From the NCBI GenBank assembly GCA_028565635.1, contig JAOXYB010046959.1, positions 1 through 12,205 on the forward strand: a stretch of 12,205 bases of DNA. The letters are read 5' to 3'. The notes under the pieces are model-generated. The model was not told where the DNA came from. It did no database searches and saw only the letters and a list, made by a program, of their open reading frames with translations. Of the stretch, positions 6,552 through 12,205 are shown piece after piece. How positions within the stretch are numbered: the first letter of the stretch is position 1; every line of letters begins with the position of its first letter. A program made the position numbers and the translations under genes. Source of the stretch: Phoronis ovalis. Its lineage: Eukaryota; Phoronida; Phoronidae.

Positions 6552-7178
6552 GGAAGAGTTAGGAAATCAGACCCCACAAAGACAGATTCAGAGGATTATG
6601 GAAAATTTGGATATAACGATAAACCAAATAGCAACAACAGCGACCATACTGTGCCTAACAAAAACCAAATTCCTTTGCAACATGAAACCATTGAGATGGC
6701 AATCTTTGAAACTTGCCCCAATGAGGAAGGGGTTGATATCCGTAAAGGAATACCTGTAATCAAGATGGTTGACTCTTTAGCAGAAACAGGATACAAACTC
6801 GCTCGAATGCGGACAGATCCCAATAATGCAGATAAAGAGGTAGAACAAGAACTACTAGATTCTGTAAGTGACAATGAAAATGATGATTCAGGATCTCAGG
6901 ATATGTTTGCTTTTCCAGGAAAAAGAGACGACTTGTGTAAAAATTGTGAACTGAAAGAGTCCGATAACATTGCTGAGAGAGATGAAGCCAATATAGATAA
7001 TTCCGATATAAGCAGTTCAGGATCTATACCGTATAAAGGTTTTACATTAAAGAATGCCAATAACAATAGCAATAGAGTTACAGAATATGACACTTCTGAC
7101 TCAAGTATGCCATACAAACATGTAGAAATACTGAACGGCAACAGGAATAATAACAGCAATTACAATGAAAAGGCATGA
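6552..7178 (+). CDS. Exon 11B: full-length C-terminal tail
   Basis: Acceptor CTTCTTATAG, phase 0. It encodes 208 residues and a TGA stop. Residues 1-130 match exon 11A; 131-208 are unique. The tail is Asp/Asn/Ser-rich and probably disordered. Tyrosines: Y16, Y21, Y81 (a Cys in copy A), Y161 (SIPYKGF), Y179, Y188 (SMPYKHV) and Y204. Y161 and Y188 lie in two related segments 27 residues apart, each with SxPYK and ending in an NNNSN run. Position 119 is Phe where copy A has Tyr. This is very probably the ancestral end of the gene, since the duplicated block of copy A lacks the last part. Confidence 0.88.
   Translation, partial: GRVRKSDPTKTDSEDYGKFGYNDKPNSNNSDHTVPNKNQIPLQHETIEMAIFETCPNEEGVDIRKGIPVIKMVDSLAETGYKLARMRTDPNNADKEVEQELLDSVSDNENDDSGSQDMFAFPGKRDDLCKNCELKESDNIAERDEANIDNSDISSSGSIPYKGFTLKNANNNSNRVTEYDTSDSSMPYKHVEILNGNRNNNSNYNEKA
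7011..7160 (+). repeat. Internal protein repeat around two PYK motifs
   Basis: Residues 154-174 and 181-203 of exon 11B align as SSSGSIPYKGF...NANNNSN and TSDSSMPYKHV...GNRNNNSN. Spacing between the tyrosines is 81 bases. Each tyrosine is followed at +3 by a large hydrophobic residue (F or V), which fits an SH2-ligand, ITIM-like or YxxΦ sorting motif; no one of these can be selected from the sequence. Confidence 0.7.
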
Positions 7179-8166
7179 ATATTCATGAGGAGCTTACTTT
7201 TATATTCCCTTGCCAACCTTATGTTTACTCTACTTGGTAGGTTAAATGACATTAAATTTAGATAAAATGACCCACTCACCCGGTTAGAATTATAGTTCAA
7301 GTGTCATATTTGTCAGCTATATCACATTTACCAAAAGGTGTATTTTTGGTTATCTTTATTTCAGACAGAACTATCAATCATGTATTACAGGGTCACTGGC
7401 CCTAAAATTTTGACAGGTACCGTAGTGTAAGCCACGCCAAATGAAGCAAAATGGTAGTGTGAGTCTACCATGTGTTTTTCAGAAAAAAAACTTAGTGCTT
7501 GTGTTACAAGAGTTACCTTCCTCGATGAATACTCCAATGTGCTATATTTTGCCCTTGTGCCTTTTTGGACAGTTGTGACTTTCAGATAATTTTTAGGGAC
7601 ACTAGCCCAGTATTTTCAAAAATACCATGTTCAGTTACTATTGCAGATAATCATAGATTAGTCTTTATTTTAATCAAAAAGAAACTTGTGGTCTTTCATG
7701 ATAAACAGTTTCTTTTAAAGAGAAGTGTAATTTTGCCAACACAGCAATTTCTCAGGACAGGAATTATTTGTAATTTTTTTTTTGCATTATCATGTGCTAG
7801 TTTGCTGCAGAAGTTGCTATACTCATAAATCCAGTGCTGTTGTATTTTATAACAATATTTTGTTACTGAGTTTTCGCCAGAGTGTAAACTGCCAAAACTT
7901 ATTATTTAGTATTTGTGATGTTTTTTTTCTGAATTGTGTGTTCTACTTGTTACAAATTACATAATTTGTTGGAAGTCTTTGAACTTTAAAGTCTGCTTGT
8001 CAAAATAATTTGATAAAAAGCCATTCCTTCATTTACCGTGTTATAAGATTGTACTTGTACAGTATCAAGCATCTGATTTAATTTAAAAACTGTTACAGTA
8101 GTTGTCAGCAATGCTCAAAGCTCAATGGTCTTTAATAAGTTTATTTCACATTTTGTGTTCAAGATG
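7179..8166 (+). other. 3' UTR and downstream non-coding sequence
   Basis: No coding signal. An ATTAAA variant poly(A) hexamer lies at 7251-7256, about 75 bases past the stop. There are two related short motifs (GGGTCACTGGCCC near 7391 and GGGACACTAGCCC near 7597) and a small hairpin GTATTTT/AAAATAC near 7611-7626. The 87-codon open frame at 7565-7828 is AT-driven and unsupported. Confidence 0.55.
7251..7256 (+). promoter_or_regulatory. Candidate poly(A) signal for the long isoform
   Basis: ATTAAA, the commonest variant of the poly(A) hexamer, at a short distance from the stop. If unused, the next canonical AATAAA is at 8904-8909. Confidence 0.35.
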
Positions 8167-8405
8167 TTTATAGGGGGCGCTGTAGGGGGAAGTTGCGAGC
8201 AGCGAACATTGTTGTCTGTTAAGTTCGAGCACGCGAGCATCCATTTGACTCTTAAATGCGACCAGTGAGCTTTTTGTTTTCAGCACCCTTTTATTTTTTA
8301 CTTGCCTCTTAAAAGGAAACAGACTCTTAAGTGGGTGCAAGAAGTATTTGCAATTCTTGAGTGGGAGCATTGTACCCTGGGGGGACCCCTACGCCCTCTT
8401 TATAG
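8167..8405. mobile_element. Candidate small MITE-like element
   Basis: The ends are related as an imperfect inverted repeat: GGGGGCGCTGTAGGGG on the left and CCCCTACGCCCTC on the right. They are bordered by TTTATAG at 8167-8173 and again at 8399-8405, which looks like a 7-base target-site duplication. The interior of about 225 bases has a higher GC and CpG content than its surroundings and no coding capacity. Confidence 0.5.
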
Positions 8406-9822
8406 ATGGTTGAGTTGTGTACAGATATTTTTATTGCTATAACACCTCAATTCCTTAATTGTGATGTGTAATTAAGCAGAATTCTTGAAAATAGTCTCCA
8501 TAAACTACAATTTAAGTTTTAGTCAAAATTAGACTACCTATTTTAAGAAATATAAACCCAAATTTATTTGTTTAACATGTAATGTTTTTTGCTTGGTGCC
8601 ACTGTATTGTTAGCAGTATAAACATGTTGACTACCTTAGGTTGTGCTGTGTAGATGTTGTAGAAAAATTGCAATCATGTATTGAAATATTCTTGCCGGTG
8701 GTGGGAGAAACCGAAGTTCTGGGTATAATCATGCCTTGATAGTAAGTCTTTGGGGCAGGGCTTATATGTTATTTTTTAATGTTTTTTTTTAATGAAGATG
8801 AATATCCGAAAATTGCCTATTATGTTAAAATATTACCTCTGATGTTTACTGTACTTTACTAATTAACCATTCAGGTAATTTATTCCATGCTTCTGTAAAT
8901 CTAAATAAATAATCATTTTATTCACTTTTAATGATGCTGGCTCCCAATGGCCACATACCAACTTTTCTGGTTTCTGGTTGGCTGCCGGGATGGGGATTAT
9001 CTCACATTACCAGTTCCAGTTTCATTTAATCATCTCCCTGAGCTACAACCTCTCCCAGACTCTCTGGGGCCCATCATGTATACTAGATGTTCCTTTTGGT
9101 AATTTAATAAGTGAATATAATAGGGTAAAATATGATTTTACAAATTTGAGAGCTGGTGCATTCCATGCCCTCGGGTACTCTCATTTAAAGTGACTGTATG
9201 TATGTGTCACCACATGAGCCCCACTGCTTATATCAGCTAAAAAATTTATCATGGAAAAACCTTTTTAATGTTTATTTCACAATTTTTACCACAAGGGTGG
9301 TTTTTGCAAATGTCTTTACTAGGTGGAATATATTTTTACAACCATATATAGCTGAACATGTTCGAATTGTGTTTATTTTTATAAGAATGGACATTTATAC
9401 CGACTAACCTAATTACACATGCATAATAAAAAATATTGCCTTTTGCAATTAAATTTTCCAGTTTACAAAATGGCAGAGATACTGTATATAGTAGTTCATT
9501 TACCAGTGGCATCTGAACAGCAGTGTTTTCCATAGAATATACATTCCAGCATTTTTTTCTCCATGGGATATTTTTTAGCATGGGGTATATTTTTGCCATT
9601 GGTTATGGGTTTTCACCTGTTGCCTCGCACCCCTACCTAGTTTTTTTGTAAAGTATCCCTGCGGGCGTTACCAGATATCTAAAATAGCTGATGCAGATGT
9701 ACCTATTATCTTCTTTCATTATTGGTGAACCTCAGGAAATGCATTTTTGTTTGATTATGGTATCCCTAGTGCTTACTTTTGAAACTAGTGCTTATATATA
9801 GTTTATTATGTTCTGACATAAG
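8406..9822 (+). other. Intergenic sequence, nothing coding seen
   Basis: AT-rich sequence with no splice-bounded coding segment that I can support; open frames of 69-87 codons at 8978, 9198 and 9336-9599 (minus strand) have no family features. A degenerate threefold repeat of about 17 bases (CATGGGATATTTTTTAG and variants) occurs at 9562-9615. AATAAA occurs at 8904-8909. Confidence 0.55.
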
Positions 9823-10140
9823 CCCGGGGGGGCAGTCAATATGAAAGTGGGTGTGCATGTTTCAACAAAATTTCGCGTGAAAGGGTACGGTTTTTTGAAC
9901 CGCCGACGTGTAACGCACGTTACGCACTTAGGTTCTTTTTTTGGCTAAAATCCCCAAAAAGGGTTGTTTTTTTTGGAGGTGTGACACTTCCTTAGGGCGG
10001 TGTTTTTTCCCAAAAGTCACGTCCTTAGGAGTGTAACAAACTTCCTTTGTTTTTTGCAGAATTTCACTTTGTTAGGGGCTTTTTTGAAAACCCATGTTGG
10101 AACATGGGTACCCACTTTCACATTGACTGCCCCCCCCGGG
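9823..10140. mobile_element. MITE-like element with near-perfect terminal inverted repeats
   Basis: The element is 318 bases. Its left end (9823-9852) and right end (10110-10140) are inverted copies of 30-31 bases beginning CCCGGGGGGGCAGTCAAT, with one mismatch and one extra G. Similarity continues weakly inward to about 48 bases. A perfect 9-base hairpin ACCCATGTT/AACATGGGT sits just inside the right end (10090-10109). ATAAG occurs directly left of the element and two bases beyond its right end, a possible target-site duplication. No transposase frame, so non-autonomous. Confidence 0.88.
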
Positions 10141-11109
10141 ATATAAGAAGCCACTGTGGACTTGAATAGTCATTATGTTCTAGGTGCACTTGAAATAGAT
10201 ATTACGTTTGTTACTTTTTGAATATTTTAAATAAAACTGATCTATATAACGTTTGTCAAAGCTAGTTGTCTTAATTATCCCTAACAGATCATTCAGTAAA
10301 AAGTTCATTTATATGCACAAATTTCAAATATGCCCATCTCAGAAACATGATCAAGAGGTCTGCATGCCTCCGTTGCCATCTCGTTTAATAGCCAGGCAAT
10401 AAATAATGAAGAAGTGAGTAAACAAATCAAATTTCAATGTTATAAATGTTAAAACAAAATTCTGGATATTAGTGAAGCTTCGACTTTCAGTTTAAAATTT
10501 CCAGAATGCTCACCAGGCAGTCTTTAGTCGTTGATTACTCGTGTAGATACGGTCGCAGAGATCTGGTACAAAAAACTAAAAAAAAAATGAAATAAATATA
10601 TTTTCATTTCTGTCATTGATCCTTATCACCAAATGGTCAAAAATCCCACAAAAATGCTAAAAAAATATTGATACTAAAGTCTGTTTCACTATTTTATGTC
10701 GCAGGTGTTTGATCCTATATCCTAAAGTTTACTTTTGTAATTCTAAAGTGAAAACAACAGACCAACCATTTTTAATTGGTGAAAATTATAATTTTCTAAT
10801 TATTGTTTTTTTGTTGAAAAATGTTTTTTCAATACCTCATGTTGAACGTCCGCCCGAAATCATGGCGACACTGCGTCACCTATGTTCAGTTCATTTGGAC
10901 TCGTGCTATTACTTCAACAGCCTAATAAGCATATGAATGGGCGCTTAAGTAACTAAGATTTAGGTAGTGTTACTCGATCGATCATGAATCATCTATTCGT
11001 ACACCCATTGAAAACAAATCAATAGGCGTTTTTAACCTAATTTACTTGCCTGTGGGGAGGCGTGAATTTTTACATATGTTCAAGGGATAATTTCAAAGCT
11101 GCCGAAGAA
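10141..11109 (+). other. Intergenic sequence, nothing coding seen
   Basis: AT-rich to about 10830, then gradually richer in CpG. Contains AATAAA near 10230 and a short hairpin AATGAAA/TTTCATT around 10588-10611. The open frame 10709-10936 shows no family features. No RNA gene recognised. Confidence 0.55.
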
Positions 11110-11638
11110 AATAATCACCGAGATGCAAACAGCCCGCAGTGTTTATAACTATTGTGTACGAGAACAGAAAAGGGGAAGAATAATAATAATCCTATGGATT
11201 CGTCCGTTAAATTTCACCGGAATCTTGCCCGACTGCATATGCCAGGGGATAATGGGGTTTGTCCGTGCACCGTTCCAGGTCGATATAATTATCTGTTCGT
11301 CGGTCTCAGATTTTTTTATAAAACGTGTCTCGTTCTTGTCATACCTGTCGTGCTCCGTGTTTGCAATTATTTATTAGTCGTATTTCGTGTTTATTATGCC
11401 TTTAATCAACGATTTCGGTCGTAATTTTCGAACTGTATTTTTTTTCTGAAACTCTCCCTAAGCTGGAGGAGAGATCTTTGCCGACTTTCACCATTCGGAA
11501 TTTATTGACCTTTTCCATCGCTGACTGTCTTTATTACGGAAAAAGTCGAAGTAATGCCGGAATCTAGCGAAGAACAACTAGTGTTGACCTCGAAATTTAA
11601 AATCCTGTGACAATGTTTAAAAACCCGGTAAGAACAGT
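11110..11638 (+). promoter_or_regulatory. CpG-rich stretch, candidate promoter / 5' UTR
   Basis: CpG dinucleotides are frequent here (for example TTCGTCGGTCTC, GGTCGTAATTTTCGAAC, GTCGAAGTAATGCCGG) and rare through most of the window. The stretch leads into the candidate start codon at 11639. A donor-like CCCG|GTAAGA at 11628 could instead end a 5' UTR exon. No TATA box assigned. Confidence 0.4.
11554..11610 (+). CDS. Short upstream ORF (18 codons)
   Basis: ATGCCGGAATCTAGCGAAG... runs 18 codons to TGA, just before the candidate start at 11639. It may be an upstream ORF in the 5' UTR of the next gene, or chance. No functional claim. Confidence 0.2.
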   Translation: MPESSEEQLVLTSKFKIL

Positions 11639-11839
11639 ATGAAAATCGAGTGCTCGGTGTTTTACGTTCGTAGTGGTAGTGAAAACGGTGAAAAAGACCA
11701 AAGTGTCACCTTTATCGGGTCCAAAAAACGACATAGAATAGTAGTAGAAGATGGAAGTGATTTTATAAGTAGTTTAAGGAAATTTAAAGGAAGACTGACA
11801 TATTCATTGCTCATTTGCAATATTCAAAAGTTTGAATAA
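11639..11839 (+). CDS. Candidate first coding exon of a downstream gene, unrecognised
   Basis: An ATG with A at -3 opens a frame of 66 codons in the CpG-rich stretch. The first ~50 residues (MKIECSVFYVRSG, then a basic KKRHRIVVEDG segment and SSLRKFKG) have a mixed, protein-like composition unlike the hydrophobic AT-driven frames elsewhere. The last 15 look like read-through into intron. A donor is not clear: GTAGTT inside DFIS or GTTTGA near 11829 are possible. I do not recognise the family. Confidence 0.35.
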   Translation: MKIECSVFYVRSGSENGEKDQSVTFIGSKKRHRIVVEDGSDFISSLRKFKGRLTYSLLICNIQKFE

Positions 11840-12050
11840 CATTCAGTTGTTAGAATATACTCTAATGTTAAAGATGTCAAATTCTTGATTTTTTTTATCT
11901 CTGGTCCTAAACAGCCCCGGTAAACAGCCTAAAAAGTATAGTCATTATTATACATAACCAGAAATTTAAAATTATCAAACAAAAACTTACAAATTAAGAT
12001 ATGTATACAAATGGTCTTAGCATGTGCCAGATTGCAGGAAAATGCATCAA
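11840..12050 (+). other. Non-coding sequence before terminal repeat
   Basis: AT-rich, no feature seen. It may be intron of the candidate gene starting at 11639. Confidence 0.4.
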
Positions 12051-12057
12051 AAAATTT

Positions 12058-12120
12058 CTGGGGGGCATGCCCCCAGACCCCCCTATAGATACGCTCGCGC
12101 CTGGCGTCGCTTGCTGTCGT
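12058..12120. repeat. G/C-run palindrome, end of a dispersed repeat
   Basis: CTGGGGGGCATGCCCCCAG contains the perfect palindrome GGGGGCATGCCCCC (12061-12074), followed by ACCCCCC and a CpG-rich segment CGCTCGCGCCTGGCGTCGC. It is abruptly different from the AT-rich sequence to its left and adjoins the tandem repeat to its right, as at one end of a non-autonomous mobile element. Confidence 0.6.
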
Positions 12121-12205
12121 CTTATTTCTCATGCTTCAGGCTTGACTTTTCTTATTTTTCATGCTTCAGGCTTGACCTTTTTTATTTTTCATGCTTCAGG
12201 CCCAT
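12121..12205 (+). repeat. 30-bp tandem repeat, about 2.8 copies, cut by window end
   Basis: Units start at 12121, 12151 and 12181, each with TTATTT(C/T)TCATGCTTCAGG; units 1 and 2 continue with CTTGAC(T/C)TTT. The first two units differ at only two positions. The third changes to CCCAT at the window edge. Confidence 0.92.

Larger units (their letters stand above)
5564..6944 (+). repeat. Tandem duplication, copy B
   Basis: Second copy of the block. It differs from copy A by point changes and small indels, the largest being about 27 extra bases near 6482-6508 in the intron and 12 extra coding bases in exon 11B. After about 6944 it continues into sequence with no counterpart in copy A, so this copy keeps the original end of the gene. 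Confidence 0.9.
1..7178 (+). other. Gene span: FN3-domain single-pass receptor, 5' end outside window
   Basis: The span is reconstructed from GT/AG signals and reading phase. Exons 1-60, 194-401, 765-919, 1255-1429, 2091-2249, 2491-2646, 3200-3287, 3602-3686 and 3872-4006 are followed by alternative pairs 4806-4880 + 5105-5497 (set A) or 6226-6300 + 6552-7178 (set B). The visible protein is about 562 residues with tail A or about 640 with tail B. It reads as three FN3 units, a 23-residue transmembrane helix and a polar tail with no kinase, phosphatase or death domain. Extracellular exons carry several N-glycosylation sequons (NCS, NKS, NRS, NSS, NTT, NDS, NET), which fits a cell-surface ectodomain. 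Phase-1 introns mark the FN3 domain borders, as in many modular receptors. A class I cytokine-receptor-like role is inferred from the W-C...C pattern in two FN3 domains; a cell-adhesion or guidance-type receptor is the alternative. No signal peptide is visible because the start is missing. Confidence 0.8.

Noticed and set aside
6596-7159. Minus-strand frames of 92 and 87 codons opposite exon 11B (and one opposite 11A)
   Set aside because: Mirror of the acidic, Ser/Asn-rich coding exon; the Leu/Ser/Phe-rich products are the expected antisense composition.
7565-7964. Two overlapping + strand open frames in the downstream region
   Set aside because: Phe/Leu/Ser-rich products of AT-rich DNA with no motif, no splice context and no start context.
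8978-9407. Two + strand frames of 71 and 69 codons
   Set aside because: No domain, no splice signals in phase, and the second starts immediately after the first; chance frames in intergenic DNA.
9890-9920. tRNA or tRNA-derived SINE internal promoter
   Set aside because: GAACCGCC-type bases recall a B box, but no A box, cloverleaf or poly-A tail could be found; the segment belongs to the MITE.
11123-11424. Overlapping 84- and 90-codon + strand frames in the CpG-rich stretch
   Set aside because: Two competing frames over the same bases with non-standard starts and no recognisable motif; more likely 5' UTR or promoter sequence.
12121-12205. CRISPR-like array
   Set aside because: The repeat units are directly adjacent with no spacers, in an animal genome; it is a simple tandem repeat.

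Overview
This is animal nuclear DNA, not bacterial. It is AT-rich, and the recognisable protein-coding sequence lies in short + strand pieces bounded by GT...AG splice signals and separated by introns of about 220-800 bases. Non-coding parts carry terminal-inverted-repeat elements and G/C-run repeats of a kind common in marine invertebrates. The species cannot be named from the sequence; an AT-rich invertebrate metazoan is the best guess.

Bases 1-7178 hold the 3' part of one gene (its 5' end lies before the window). Joining the exons by phase gives one continuous reading frame: the rest of one fibronectin type III (FN3) domain, two complete FN3 domains (each with a W/F-C...C pair in its middle), one transmembrane helix, a short basic juxtamembrane exon, and a long polar, Asp/Asn/Ser-rich cytoplasmic tail with scattered tyrosines and no enzyme domain. 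This is a type I single-pass receptor. A class I cytokine-receptor-like (gp130/Domeless-like) identity is possible but not proven.

The main point of interest is the tail. Its last two coding exons plus introns, about 1.35 kb, are tandemly duplicated (about 4151-5484 and 5564-6944). Every relevant intron is phase 0, so either set can be spliced to the upstream exons in frame. Set A ends early: its frame runs into the arm of a roughly 60-80 bp inverted repeat, which supplies the stop codon. Set B runs on to a further 78-residue end with a duplicated phosphotyrosine-like motif. The sets differ in which tyrosines they carry, so the locus looks like a switchable receptor tail created by duplication and a repeat element.

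Bases 7179-11100 are a 3' UTR followed by intergenic sequence without a credible gene. They contain one clear MITE-like element (9823-10140, near-perfect 30-31 bp terminal inverted repeats) and one weaker candidate (8167-8405). Bases 11110-11760 are strikingly CpG-rich relative to the rest, with a candidate start of another + strand gene (11639 onward) and an upstream short ORF. The window ends in a repeat: a GGGGGCATGCCCCC palindrome followed by a 30-bp tandem repeat that runs off the end.
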